From: Paratrimastix pyriformis
Lineage: Eukaryota; Preaxostyla; Paratrimastigidae
Direction: 5' to 3'
Length of the DNA stretch: 64,000 bases
Assembly: GCA_027972325.1 (NCBI GenBank)
Contig: JAPMOS010000019.1
Span: 310,001 to 374,000, forward strand
The notes under the pieces are model-generated. The model was not told the origin of the DNA and did not search any database. It saw nothing but the letters and a program-made list of their open reading frames with translations. Below, one piece after another: positions 11,201-22,769 of the stretch; the first letter of the stretch is position 1; each line of letters starts with the position of its first letter. The position numbers and the translations under genes were made by a program.

Positions 11201-13470
11201 CACACAGACACACACAAAGGGACGGACCCAGGTTGTGGGCCGGGTCATGGAGACCAGCCCGATGGGGGCCGGCCGGGGCGACCGGGGCGAGAGCCCCCCC
11301 AGACCGCCCGCCTGCCTGCGGGGTGTACCTCCCCCGCCCCCACCGCCCCCGCCCCGGGGGGTGGCTGCCGCCCCGCTGGCGAGGCTCTCGCGGGGTGAGG
11401 CCGACACAAGCCCCGACTCGAGCGGGGGGATCGCCACGGGCGGGGGGATAGCCGCGGCCCCGTGGGGGGGTGAGGGTGACGGGCATGGCGCCGGGGAGCG
11501 AGCCGCACCGGGGGCGGGTGTGTGTGCGGGGGTCCACGATGGTGGGGGCGGGGTGATCGCCGGCCGGGGCGATGGGGCGATGGAGGCGCGCGGGGAGGGG
11601 CAGGCGGCGGCCCCTGGGGGGGAGCGGGCCGGGGAGGGGCCGGCTGAGGGCGCAAGAGGCCGAGCCGAGGGGACGGCGGCACCGAGGTGGCCCAGGGCTG
11701 CCATCCGGGAGGGGGGGGGGGGGGGGGGTGACGGGGAGGGGGAGGGAAGGTAAGGGTGAGGTGATGGGGGGATGGAGAGTGACTCGACATGGGGATCGGG
11801 CAATGGGCAGGGAGCGCTTGAGGGTCTGTGATTTCGTGTCTCCGTGTCGGTGCATCGCATCCTGGACCGTGCCGCGGGGTCGGGGGGAGCGGCTCTGTGG
11901 GGGGGTGTGTGTGTCTGTGGGGGGTGTGTGTGTCTGTGCCGATGCGGTGCTCCTGGGGGTGGCCCCCCGGGGTGGCCCTGGGGGCGGACCTGGTCGGGCC
12001 AGGGCTGCCTGGGGAGGCCAAGGCGCCCGCCCATCCGGGGCTGCCGCCGCCCCGCTGGAGCCCACGGGTGATGCAGGCACCAGGGCAGCAGGCCCACCAC
12101 CACCCCCGCTGGCGGCCTGCTCGTCCCCGCGGGGGCCGCGTGGGGGCGACCCGAAGAGGGCCGTGGGGCGCGGGTGTGCGGGGGGCGATGTGGGCGTGGG
12201 GGGCGGCGAGGCGTACCGGGGGGAGAGCGACCGGTGCGGGGCCGTGGCCGTGGTGGTTGGGTGGCCACCGGGGGATGGGATGGGGAGCGGCGGTGGTGGG
12301 GTGGCGGTGATGGTGGGGGGAGGGAGGGAGGAAGAGAGGGGAGGCGGCCATGGAGGCGGCGCGGGTGGGCGGCGGGCATGGTGGGGTGGTGTGGTGTGTG
12401 TGTGTGATGATGAAACCACAAGCAGCCAAACAGTGCCCGACCGCCAGCACGGGGGGAAGGGAGGGGGAGGGAGGGGGAGGGGGGGAGCCGATGGGTGGCG
12501 GGGTCGGGTTGGCGGAGGCTCGGGCGGACCCTGTGGGCGCCCCGGGTCATGTAGTAGGGCAGGGGCGCCTCGACCGGCTGCCGCCTCGCCGCCCCTCCAC
12601 CTCCTGCCCCGCGGCCGCCGCCCGCCCCGGCCGGATGCTGGCGCTGGTGCTGGTGGGCGAGGGGCCGGGCGGCGGGTGTGAGGACGGGGCCGGGCCGGTG
12701 CTGGGGGGCCATCAGCGAGCTCGAGGCACCGCCCCCGCCCCGGGTGGGCCGCACCCCGGCCACCACCGTGCGGGGGGTCCCACCGGCCGACCCCACCGTG
12801 CGCGGGGTGGGCCACAGGGCCGAGCTGCGGGCCGTGGGGGCTGCCGCCGCCCCTGCTGGCCAGGCCCCGGCGGTGCTGGTGGGGGTGGCCGGGGTGGCCG
12901 GAACGTCGCTGGTGCCCCCGGGAGCGAAGTCCGCGGGCAGGGTCGAGCCCAGCCGCAGGTGCGGCACGTGGGGTCGCGTCCGGGGCGGGGTGGCGGTGGC
13001 GGGGGTCGGGGCGGTGGGACTGGCCAAGGGGGCGGCGGCGGGGGTCGGAGGGTCGGCTGGGAATGGCGTGGGCGGGTCGCCCCGCGGGGCCTGGGGTGGT
13101 GGTGTCGAGGGGGCGGGTGGGGGTGTGCGGGCGGCGGGGCGGGTGGACAGGGCCGGGGAGGGCGCCCCAGCCGGGGAGGTTGCCGGGCGGGGGGCGGAGG
13201 GAGGCGCGGGGGAGGGCGACGCCTGGGCGGGGAGGCCAGGCGAGGGGATGGTGGCCCCGCCGACGCCACCCGGGGTGATGATGCCGGGGGTGGCAGGTGG
13301 CGGGTGCGGGGGCGGGGGGATGGAGGCCGGATCGGGCGCGGGGTTCCGGGAGGGTCCCCCGATGCCCGGCGCCGCAGGTCCTGCGGGGGCCGAGGAGGCA
13401 GGAGCGGCGGAGGGGAACATGACGAACGGCCGGGGCTGCGGCTGCGGCTGGGCGGTCGCTGGCGGCTGGG

Positions 13471-13526
<56 letters not shown>

Positions 13527-14301
13527 GGCCAGGGGCTCCGAGAGACGGGGGCGGACCCGGGCCACACGCCGCCGCCCGAGAGCTGCGGATGCAGACCCCC
13601 AAGCTGCAGCTGCGACTGGGACGGAGTCAGGCCCGCCGGGGCCGAGAGTCCCATCCCCGGGGGGAACGCCACCCCGGGTGGGGGTGGGGGTGGGGGCGGT
13701 GTGTCTGGTGGCCAGCCGTTGAGAAGCCTGGGCCCCTCCACCAGGAGGCCCTCTCCCGCCCCGCCCACGATCATGACCGCCCCGGGGGCCAGCGAGCCGC
13801 CCCACGTGTCCGGCGCCGGGTATGGCGACGGGTAGGCCGGCTGGGGGTGGCCCTCCTGCTGCCGCAGGGCCGCCTCGGAGCGGGGCATCTCCAGCCGGCG
13901 GGGGGTCGGGTACTCCGGGGGGTAGATCGACGTCGGAGGCAGTGCAAAGACGGGCACCGGCGGGGGTGAGGACGGGGGGTGGGAGGGGGGTTGGGAGTGG
14001 CGATGACCGGGGGGAGGAGGAGGCTGTACGGTGAGGGGCGGGGTCCTCCGGCCGACACGGGCGGAGAAATTGGTTGGGGTGGTTGGGAGTTGTTTGGGTT
14101 TGTGCTATCCGTGAGAGCAGTGTGGCGGGGAAAAAAAAAAACCATGCCCACAGACGAGATGCTTGCGATCTCTCGAGAGATTTGGGCAAGGCTCAGTGTT
14201 GGTCGTGCGGTCGAAAAAATGTCTTTTTGGTAAGCTTCCTGGAGTTTTCGCTCACTTTCCATCAGCCGTGCCAGCCGCTGTTGAAGGGCTGTCGTATCCA
14301 T
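8297..14301 (-). CDS. Very large disordered Pro/Ala/Gln-rich protein (multi-exon)
   Basis: Exon 1 starts at ATG 14301 with a charged helix ([20 protein letters not shown]). A long exon (about 14028-12560) encodes Pro/Ala/Ser-rich sequence with a polyglutamine run of about 17 from a CTG tract. Further exons lie near 12230-11990, 11720-11223, 10770-10510 ([19 protein letters not shown]), 10330-10125 (Ala/Arg/Gln coiled coil, [19 protein letters not shown]) and 9890-8297. The final exon has Gln-rich blocks, a short hydrophobic motif [14 protein letters not shown] and an acidic Glu/Trp-rich end ([19 protein letters not shown]). Donors at about 12560, 11990 and 11222 are GTCCGC/GTCCGT. No enzyme domain was recognised; the acidic tail and Q-rich blocks suggest a scaffold or transcription-associated protein, by inference only. 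Head to head with the spartin-like gene. Confidence 0.6.
10985..11218. repeat. 18-bp minisatellite (ACACCCAGACACACAAAG)n
   Basis: About a dozen tandem units of 18 bases, mainly alternating GACACACCCA and GACACACAAA. It lies in an intron of the large minus-strand gene, directly after the GTCCGTCC donor near 11222. The open frames through it (Cys/Val-rich) are artefacts. Confidence 0.9.
13472..13526. repeat. (CTG)n tract encoding polyglutamine
   Basis: About 17 pure CTG triplets. Read on the minus strand they are CAG codons for polyglutamine inside the longest exon of the large disordered protein. Confidence 0.9.
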
Positions 14302-14481
14302 TTTGGGCGCGCTCCCTCTGCGGACCGGTTCAAGGTCAAAAAAAAAAACAAAAAAAGGGTTGTTTTTCGAAATTTTCCCTCTCAGTATCGGTTCGGGCAG
14401 ACCTCAACAGAAGAGGAGGCGCCTCGGCGGCGGTGGCCAAACTGACCGGAAGAGCGAGATCAACCGTGGCAGTGTCGGAGA
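14302..14481. promoter_or_regulatory. Divergent promoter region (disordered protein / spartin-like)
   Basis: The 180 bases between the two ATGs are much more A/T-rich than the flanking exons and hold an A-tract at 14339-14355. No TATA box is obvious. It is the only space for both 5' regions, so a bidirectional promoter is inferred. Confidence 0.4.
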
Positions 14482-16684
14482 ATGCAGGAACAGCAACAGG
14501 GGGCGGTGCCGCAGCTACAGAAGAGCATCCAGACCCTCTATTATTTGTTCGACTCCGGTTTACGAAATACTGTCACCCTAAATTCGTTCATTCTGCTGAT
14601 TGATGCCCCAACTCCTGATTTCCCGACTGGACGTGCTACCATTGTTTTCTCTCCGGATTTTCGGGTGACTGTCACAAACAACACCTTTGTCTATAAGGCG
14701 GATGTGGGGCAATATCAGATTAATGATACTGCCGGCCACCATTATCGTGTGTTTTTCCCGTTTGCGACCGAACCGGCCGCCATCACCACATTCGAACGGA
14801 TTTTGGCCACCTTTGGTGACTTTCACAGGTCTTCATCTTTCGGCAAATCACAGAATGACCTCCGATTCGTCCCTTTGGGTAGTTCGTCAATCAGCACCGC
14901 GACTGCGGAGATGGACGTGGCTCTCCCCGAGGCTCCAGCTGCGACCTTCACCACCACTACCACTGCCTTCGTCACAGCCACGGCCACCAACACAGTGGCC
15001 ACATTGGCCACCACGGAGATTGGCGGCACTGTACCTCCGGCGGCAGGCAAATCTCTTCCCGCGCCCCCGATCGCGCTCCCTCGCGGCAGACCCATGCCAC
15101 CGCCTCCACCCCCGACCGTATCCGCATCTGCGGCCCTCGCCACACCGCCACCGACCTGGGTTCCGGCGGCCGGTCTTGATGTCACCAGCGACACCGACCC
15201 CACCCCGCTCGAGTGGGTGCGCGTCATCGGGGCCGCAGTTGGGGCCGGGTTCCGCGAGACCTGCGCCGTCGTTGGGTCGGGACTGAAGGAGGTCCTCGCA
15301 CCGTCGCCCACACCCACGCGCGCCGCCCCGGCTGCCCCGGCCGCCGCGCCTCCCCCCCCGCCCGATTCGGTGTACAAAACGGACAGCGCCCACGCCGCCA
15401 CCCCGCCCGCGGCTGCTTTTGCCGCTCCTCCTCCGCCGGCCGACCCTTTGGCAGGCGCCAATGACCTTCCTGACGAGAAGGCGGAGCAGGGGACTTCGAT
15501 CCCTGGGAGCCATGTGGTCCGGGTGGCCCGCGATGTCACCGGCGCCGCCGCCAAAGGTTCGGCGTCCCCCCATCCCCGTGGTCTCGCTCTCTTCTCCCGT
15601 CTTTCCCAGGGTGATGGGGAGGGAGCTGGGCGCCCTCGGACTCATTTTTTTCATCCCGCTGGTCATCGGGGCCTTTTTGGGGCGCAGGCACGGGGATGGT
15701 CATCCAAGAGGTCGTGCAGGTGACCAAACAGCTCGCCCGGGACCTGGGCCTCAAGGCGCCGCCTCCGCCCACCAACGGGTCGCTGACCCTGTCCAACATC
15801 CTCCACGCCACGGCTTCGTCTGCCTGTCCGTCCCCGACCACACATCCGACTTCTTCCCCCTGTATTGCCACACATTTGGTGGTTACCGACCCCTCCCTCG
15901 CTCTGTGTCTCCTGGCTCATCCGCTGTGTGACCTCCTGTTCCTCTGCCCCGCAGTGGATGCCCTCCGCGGGTTCGCCGATGGGGTGGATCTGTTGGTCGA
16001 TGCCGGCCAGTCGGTGGCCGTCCAGCACATTGGCAAGCAGTCCGTCGATCCCCCCGCGGCGCATCTGCCCTGCCGTTCCCTAAGGCGGTAAAGCCTGCTG
16101 GCATTCCCCTTGCTCGGAACCTGTCCTCACCTTCCTTCCTTGCTCTTCATCCCCCCCCCCCCCCCCCCCCCCCCCGCAGACTTGGCCCCGGTGCAGCGAG
16201 CATGGGCGACGATCTCATTGCGACTGTCCGCAATGTGCGCGATGTCACCTCGCCCCTCAGCAAGGCCGGCGTGGTCACCTCGGTTGCCGCCGTCCTGGCT
16301 GACGTCACCGCGCCAGCAGCCACGGCCGCCCCTGCCAGCAGCGGCTGCCCCGAGCCGCCCCCGCCCGCCCGAGCTGCCTTCCGGATCGAGGAAATGCCCC
16401 CGGTCGCGCACCCTGAATCGTCCCCGCAATCATCCGCTCCGCCGGCGATGCCGGCGCCTATTCCCATGCCGATGCCCATGCCGATGCCCATGCCGATGCC
16501 CATGCCGGCCCCTGTGCCTGCGCCGGCCCCTGTCTATAACACTGCCTCGGCGCCTGTGCCTGTCTCAGGGCCGATGATGCCTCCTCCCCCCCTGGTTAGC
16601 CTCGCCCCGATGATGGGCGAGACAAGCTCGCTCACCCCAACCCCGCCCCTGCCGACCGCCAGTCCAGCGGAGCCTCGCCCGTGA
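14482..16684 (+). CDS. Spartin/senescence-domain-like protein (four exons)
   Basis: Exon 1 (14482-about 15557) encodes a beta-rich N-terminal domain (ATIVFSPDFRVTVTNNTFVY, HHYRVFFPFATEPAAITTF), then a Thr/Pro/Ala linker, then WVRVIGAAVGAGFRETCAVV, typical of the start of a senescence/spartin domain. Exon 2 (15689-about 15778) gives VIQEVVQVTKQLARDLGLK; exon 3 (15952-about 16037) gives VDALRGFADGVDLLVDAGQS; exon 4 (from 16180) gives MGDDLIATVRNVRDVTSP followed by a Pro/Met/Ala tail with MP repeats to the stop. Repeated short amphipathic glycine-containing helices are what this family shows. In animals and plants it binds lipid droplets and mitochondria-associated membranes. Intron donors include GTTCGG, GTCGCT and GTCCGT; acceptors are CCGCAG or GCGCAG. 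No MIT domain was recognised. Confidence 0.6.
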
Positions 16685-16984
16685 CCTGACCGGATCCGCC
16701 CTCTTCTTTCTTGGGGTTTTTGGGGCACCACAGTTTTTTTGAGGCTCGTCGTCGGGTTTTTTGCGGTTGACGGCTTGCATTCGTGTTTGTTTGGGCGATG
16801 AAACACGGATCATGAAGGCTCTTGTGTCGAGGCTCCGGCGTGGCCCATCCCTCGGATGGCGATTGGGATGCGTGGCCCAATTGTACCTCGGGCTGCAGAC
16901 TGATGACACCAAGAGTTGGGGCATGGATATGTCGCATCCCCGGTCTTTCCGGCGTGGCTGGCTTGACCCAGCTGTGGATTAGGA
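16685..16984. other. Intergenic, spartin-like to RING-TRAF gene
   Basis: Lower GC than the flanking exons, with T-rich runs (16730-16780). No coding region supported. It holds the 3' end of one gene and the promoter of the next, both on the plus strand. Confidence 0.4.
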
Positions 16985-19444
16985 ATGGCCGGAGTGGTGG
17001 GCGGAGACTGCAGCAACGACACAGGATGCTCCGATCAGAAGAGACGCCCCCCTTGCCGCCCCCGGAGGCAACTCGAGTATGTCGTCGGCGCATCCGGCGA
17101 CGATGAGTGCTGGCGATGCCCGGCAGTCTGTCAAACTGTTTTCGATTGTTTTGATGTTATCTGAGTAGTGTTATGCACATTACGAGGATCCAGTGGTCTT
17201 GAGTTGTGGTGCGTCTGCTCGTTCACATCATCACATCCACTGTATTGATGTTCCCCTCCAGGAGACACAGTCTGCCGAGCCTGTGCGGCAGTCATCGGCG
17301 GTACTTGTCCAGTATGTGATGAAAAGTTGGTGCGGCTCCCCCAGTCTGTCTCCTGTGTGTGTGTGTGTGTGTGTGTGTTTTTCCCCACCCACCCACATCG
17401 TCGTGCTTCGGTCCCAATCCAATCGGGTCTTCATCCTGGGGGCTCACCAGGCTGCTTCCTTCGCGAGTCCTTCGGCGTCAGGCGGCCCGGTTGCAGTGCC
17501 ACTGCCCCAACCGGGGACTGGGATGCGATGCGGTTGTGGGTGTGCTGGATGTGGAGCATCACCTGGGGGCGGAGTGCGAGTGGCGCGAGGAGGCGTGCGA
17601 CCAGTGCCACCAGCAGGTCCGGCGGGCTGAGATGGCCCGCCACAAGGACACCACCTGCGCCCGCAAGCCGGTCCGCATCCTCTCCCCTCCCCTCCCCCGA
17701 TCATCGTTCGGCGAGGCGGTGGCGGGTGCCCCCCGACTGTGGGGCGCCGAGTCGGTCCTGTCGGCGCGCACCTCCGGAGTCGCATCGTTGGTCTCGTTGT
17801 CATCCGGGTTGCATTGTGTGCCTCTGTGCTTGTCCAGATGGCCTGCGGGTACGCGGATGTGGGCTGCCCGACCAGCTGCCCGCAATGCGACCTGGCCGCC
17901 CACGAGCGGGACGGGATGGCGGCCCACATGGGCCTCCTCAGGCAATGCCTGGCCGGCACCTCGCTCGAGCTGGCCCAGACCAGGCACGAGCTGACCCAGA
18001 CCAAGGCCGTGCTGACCCGGTGCCAGGAGCAGCTCGCACTGACTCAGGAGCAGACCCAGGCCGAGCTGACTCGATGCCATGATGAGCTGGCCCAGTGCAG
18101 GGCCGAGCTGGCCCAGTCCAAGGAGCGCACCCAGGCCGAGCTGGCCGCCGTCCGGTCGCAGATCGATCAGGTCCGCGCCCCCCACCACCACCACCTCATC
18201 CCCCACCCCACCCCCCACCCCCATCTGGACGGATGGTCAGGGCTGAACTTCACATCTCATTCCCGACCTTCTGCTGCTGTCCCGCGGCAGTTGTTCATCC
18301 CCCCGCCAGCCCCCGAGGGCCTGGCGGCCCGCTGGGACAAGGCCACGAAGGAAATTGCCCTCGACTGGCGGCCCGTGCCTGCTGCGGTGGCCGCCCCCGT
18401 GGGTGCCCCCGCTGCCGCCTGCGGACACCTGGCCGCCGCTGACCCGCCACCGGGACCACCCGTCCGCTACCGGGTCCAAGTCACCCTTCTGCGCGACAGC
18501 GAGGGCGAGGGCGATGGCAATGATGATGATGATGACGACGACGACGATGATGACGATGACGATGACGATGACGACGACGATGACGACGATGACGACGACG
18601 ACGGAGATGGTGGGGACGAGGTGAAGGCCGCGGGTGAGGGTGGTGAAGATGGTGCCGGTCCTGATGAGGACCCCAGCAGCAGCCGCCTGATCGTCGTCTA
18701 CACGGGCCCCGAATGCCGCTGCCGGTATCGCTTGCCCCCTGGTGCCGCCTACCAGACAGTGGCCCGCTTTGTGGTGGTGGCCATGCGGGGCCTGGCCGAG
18801 AGCGGCCCCTCCGCCCCCGCCACATGCACCCGCCCCGGTCCGTCTGCATCACCCACTCCACCCCCACCCATCCACCCTGACCCATCCTACAACCAGTTGT
18901 TGTGTTCCGCTACGACCACGACATGGACGAGCGGGGCCTGTTCTACTACATCGGCACCCAGGGCCGCACCCAGCCCTGGCAAAACCCCGCCGAGGCGGGC
19001 TGGGTCACCGTCACCCGCTCATCCGAGGGCGGCACTGGGAGTGCCTCCGAGGCCCTGGGACGCCAGCCATGCACCAGTCTCACCGAGAACCAGCCCAACG
19101 CGTGGTGGCAGGTTGACCTGGGTGCGGGACGCCTCTTCATGCCCACCCGCTACACCCTCCGCCACAGCAACCTCAGAGTCTATTCGGAATTTCGGCTGCA
19201 GTCGTGGCGACTGGAGGGTTCCGTAGACGGTGGTGCCAGCTGGCGGACCCTGGACAAGCACACCAACGACCGCCGCGCCATCCCCAACCGTGCCGATGCC
19301 ATGTCCACCTTTGCCGTGGCCCCCAAACGCGCATTCCCGGCCCGCCATTTCCGGGTGCTGATGACAGGCCCCAGCCCCAACGACCTGCACTACCTGATGC
19401 TCTCGGGCCTGGAGATGTACGGCTCCCTCCGCGACGCCTCTTAA
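16985..19444 (+). CDS. RING-TRAF zinc finger-FN3-discoidin protein, copy 1
   Basis: Exon 1 (ATG 16985) ends in CWRCPA. The next exons complete a RING-like finger: CYAHYEDPVVLSCG, then GDTVCRACAAVIGGTCPVC. The usual His of C3HC4 is Asp (C-G-D). A TRAF-type zinc finger follows (CHCPNRGLGCDAVVGVLDVE, then CDQCHQQVRRAEMARHKDTT), then a second one (MACGYADVGCPTSC) leading into a coiled coil of Leu/Gln heptads (17900-18170). An FN3-like module (18290-18836) contains a run of about 27 Asp/acidic codons. The last exon (18895-19444) is a discoidin-like (F5/8 C, HECTD1-type) domain with DERGLFYYIGTQGRTQPWQN and WWQVDLGAGRLFMPTRYTLR. Donors at 17671, 18170 and 18837 are all GTCCGC/T. Predicted E3 ligase-like adaptor. 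A paralogue with the same exon pattern lies at 36-38 kb. Confidence 0.82.
18521..18604. repeat. (GAT/GAC)n tract encoding poly-Asp
   Basis: About 28 GAT or GAC triplets in frame inside the FN3-like module of copy 1, apparently in a surface loop. The paralogue at 37.4 kb lacks the tract, so it arose after the duplication. Confidence 0.9.
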
Positions 19445-19673
19445 CAATCGTCTGCCGAGTGTTCTGAACCGAGATCTTTCCCTTCGGGAACAAACAGTTC
19501 ATCTCCTCCACGTTGCTGTGTTATATAAGGGTTTCCCAGTTTTTCTTCGGAGCATCTGAGTGCTGATGATACACGAGACTGACTGACACTGGATCGAGAT
19601 CCGATCAATGGTACCCTTGGCGATAGGCACCGGAAAGCAGAGTTGAAATCGGTCAAGGCCTTCTCCCAGCAGA

Positions 19674-21975
19674 ATGGGGAAAGAGCCTTCCAGTCTCGAG
19701 CAATCCGCTGTCACAGAAAAACTCCCCCTTCGTTTGGTGCTCCCAGAGGAATGTCTAAATGCCGGGGAGAACAACATCTCATCCGCCTCTGCCTACGTTC
19801 GCGCCGCTGACGGCATCAAAATTGGCGTCAGAAAGTCAGTTGCTTGGCGCTCTGTTTTCAATTGAGGATTCCCCGATTTCCGTAGTCTTGTTGATTCTTT
19901 TTCGTTTCTTGGTTCGGCCTCATCGCCTCGGTCCTCCGCACCCCCGCCGCCCTGCTCCGATCCCATGATCAACCCACGCTGCCTGATGCACATCCGCCAG
20001 TTCCAAATGAATCCAGGCGCATTCGCCCCAGACTCGCCCTGTCTTGGTGATCCTTCTCGTTCGGCATGCTTTTTGAAGTCTGCAGCTCCTTTTCCGCCAC
20101 CACCATTCATCTCCAAACACTTGGCTGGGGGCATAGGTGGAAGTCGGACAGCAAGGAGGGTCATCAACCCCCGGAGCTGGAGGACCTGCTGCCCGACATC
20201 AACGCAGCCCTGCAGGGCCTCCGGCCCAACGACCTGCCGCCCTCGCCGCAGCCCCCGCCGGAGGAGCACAAGATGCCCGCCCCGCCCCGGCGCTCGGCCA
20301 TCCAGCCGGCCACGCCCACCACCCCGGAGACCCCCGCCCTGGGCGGCCTGCAGGCGAGCCCCTCCAGCCTGAGCAGCGGGGCCTCGGAGGTCTCCGAGGC
20401 GACCCCGACCGGCTCCAAGTCCACAAGCCACCGCCCACCAGCCCGGGGCCATGGCACGCCCCCCTCCCGACGGGGCCCAGGGCCACTCCCCGGGCCCCGC
20501 CGAGCAGCCGGTGGTGGTGGTGGCCGACCCTCCCAGCGCCTCGTCCCATGCTCCGCAATCGTCCGCCCGCACCACCCCTCCACCTCATGCTGCTCTCACC
20601 CACCCACCCACCCATTTTGACCTCACCTCCCCCCCGCCCCGCCCCGCCCCGCCCCGCCCTGGCTCTCACTCCCTGCCTTGATCTCCTCGTTCATGCTCAT
20701 GCTGTCCACCATCTGCCCATGCCCTTCATCCCCGTCGGCTTTTCATATCCCCCTCCCTCCCTCCTCCTTCCCTCTTCCTCCACTCTCCGTCCAGGCATTC
20801 CCTCCTGATGCCTCTGTCCACCTGCCTGTGCCCTCTGTGCCCTCTGTGCCCTCTGTGCCTGTTCATGCGATGGTGATGGTGATGGTGATGGTGATGGCGA
20901 TGGCGATGCGATCCCATGCCCCGCTCCCCTCTCCTGCCCCGCCACCCGCCACCAGCCACCCGCCACCCGATCTGCCTCTTGTTTGTTCTTTTCCCGTTGC
21001 TCCCGCTCGACATTGATGCAGACCATCCCCTCAACACCCACCCCCCCCCCACCCATCGCCATGACCCCACCGCCCGACCTGGCAGGACGGCAAGATGCCC
21101 CGGCTGAACGGGCTCCTATTGACCCACACCACCCCCACCCACCCACCCCGCCCATCCATCCCCTGCAGGACGGCGAGATGCCCCGGCTGAACGGGCTCGA
21201 GGCCACGGCCTACATCCGGGCCCTGGAGGCCGCCCCCAGCTCGACCCCGGCCCTCCTGCGGGCCGCCTGCCGGACCGCCACGAGCCGCTCGGCCACGGTG
21301 CCCCTCTCGAGCGCCCTGGCGGGCTGCGCCATGCCGCCGCCCCCGGCCGATCTCGGGGCCGCCCCGTCGGCCCCCGCCGAAGCCGAAGCCCAGGCGGCCG
21401 CCTCGCTGACGGCCCAGTGCTGCATGCGGGAGTGCGGGGGCGACTGCGGCTGCGCCGAGGCCATGACCATGCTCTGGAAGGGGGCTCCCTGCGCCCCCCG
21501 GACACCCGTCATCGCCTGCTCCTCGGCCGCCGACCGGGCCGAGTGCATGTCCGTGGCCTGCCACGCCCCCGCCCCCCGCCATCCCATCCCATCCCATGTC
21601 CTCTGTCTGACTGACCTCCACGTGACCCCACACACACGTGACCTCCCACATGCCCGCATGACCGCTGTCCCCCACATGACCATCGGTCCCCGACATGACC
21701 ATCGGTCCCCACTCCTTGCACCCACTGTCCCCCGGCCTGACCCATGCCCCCCCTGCCCTTCCCATCCGTGGCCTGTGCTGGGCGTGTGGGCCTGCAGTAA
21801 GGTGGGCATGGACGACTACCTGCCCAAGCCATTCACCGTCTACGAGCTGGCCTCCATCCTGGGCAAGCACAGGCCCACAGCCCTGGCCGCCGCCGCTGCT
21901 GCTGCTGCCGCTGCTGCAGGAATCTCCACAGCCGCGTCCGCCGATGCCGTCCCGTGCATGCTCCACTTGGGTTAA
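19674..21975 (+). CDS. Response-regulator receiver-domain protein A
   Basis: The receiver is split by introns and a long insert. A strand QPVVVVADPPS (near 20495-20530) looks like beta-1. The phospho-acceptor segment DGEMPRLNGLEATAYIRALE starts an exon at 21169. An insert of about 80 residues, Ala/Pro-rich with a Cys cluster (CCMRECGGDCGC), precedes TPVIACSSA (conserved Thr/Ser strand). After an intron opening near 21551 (GTCCGTGG) the last exon gives KVGMDDYLPKPFTVYELASI with the invariant Lys, then a poly-Ala tail and stop. Upstream is a disordered Pro-rich segment (LEDLLPDINAALQGL near 20180). No histidine kinase domain is seen. Such receivers are phosphorylated on Asp in phosphorelays. 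ATG 19674 is the first in the region and is uncertain. Two paralogues follow. Confidence 0.65.
21086..21115 (+). repeat. Decoy copy of the receiver-A exon start
   Basis: Thirty bases here match the true exon start at 21169-21198 with one mismatch (GAG to AAG). The copy is preceded by its own GGCAG acceptor-like sequence, and lies 83 bases upstream in the intron. It diverges right after the shared segment. Confidence 0.9.
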
Positions 21976-22769
21976 AAAGACCCTTCTTCGCCCAGGCGAG
22001 GCGAGGCGCTGGCCTCTCGGGCTCGTGGGCCAGGGACGAGTGCGGTTTGCTGGGGTGCCGTGCGGTGCGGTTGGTTTTCCGTTGTCCCGTGGGTGCGCCG
22101 ATGGGCTGGGCCCGCGGTCCTGCCCCGCCTCGTTCTCGTCCCAGGGGAGGGATGGCTGATCCACCCCCCTCCCCTCCCCCCGGTTCTCCACCTCCACCTC
22201 CACCTCGGGCGTGTTTGCCTTTGCGGATGTGTCTGCGTGTGCCTGTGCGTGTGCGCGTTTTCCCTTTTGGCCAATCGAAAGTATATTCCCTCCCCCTCCC
22301 CCTCCCCCTCCCCCAAGGAACGCAATCTCCCCTCTTTTGGTGATGTTGCCCAATTTTGGGCGTCAGCACCCCATCCCATCAAAATCTAAATCTATTTGTT
22401 ATTCGTTGGGGGGACAAGCGCCTCGCTGCCCCCGCTGCTGTATCTCCTTTCACTGCCCGGCTCTTTCTTTCCTGTCTTCCTTCTTTGAAGATAAACCTTC
22501 CTTCATTCATTCATTGAAAACGAATTTCTTCCTTCTATGAATGGTTCTTTTTTTGTGACGAGTGTCGGGACCCCATGACGGGTCCCTTGTCCATCAATAA
22601 TAAACTGAGTGCTGTCCCCCCATCGACATGATCCCGCACTGGGGGGGAGGGGAGGAGGAGGGAGGAGGAGGAGGGAGGAGGGAGGAGGAGGAGGAGGAGG
22701 AGGAGGGGGGGAGGAGGACTCGGACCTCTCGGCGAGATTCGCTTTATTGAGAAACGCATCCTCTCTGAA
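21976..22769. other. Convergent 3' flanks of receiver A and M1AP-like gene
   Basis: No gene supported. It contains T/C-rich sequence, an AATAAA-like ATAATAAA at about 22597-22604 that may serve as a polyadenylation signal, and a GAG/GGA purine tract at 22640-22720. Confidence 0.45.
22640..22722. repeat. (GGA)n purine tract
   Basis: Irregular GGA/GAG triplets just past the 3' end of the M1AP-like gene. A similar tract lies at 24100-24187 inside one of its introns. Confidence 0.8.

Noticed and set aside
10905-11217. Cys/Val/Gly-rich protein on the minus strand
   Set aside because: It is the translation of an 18-bp minisatellite lying directly after a GTCCGTCC donor, so it is intronic.
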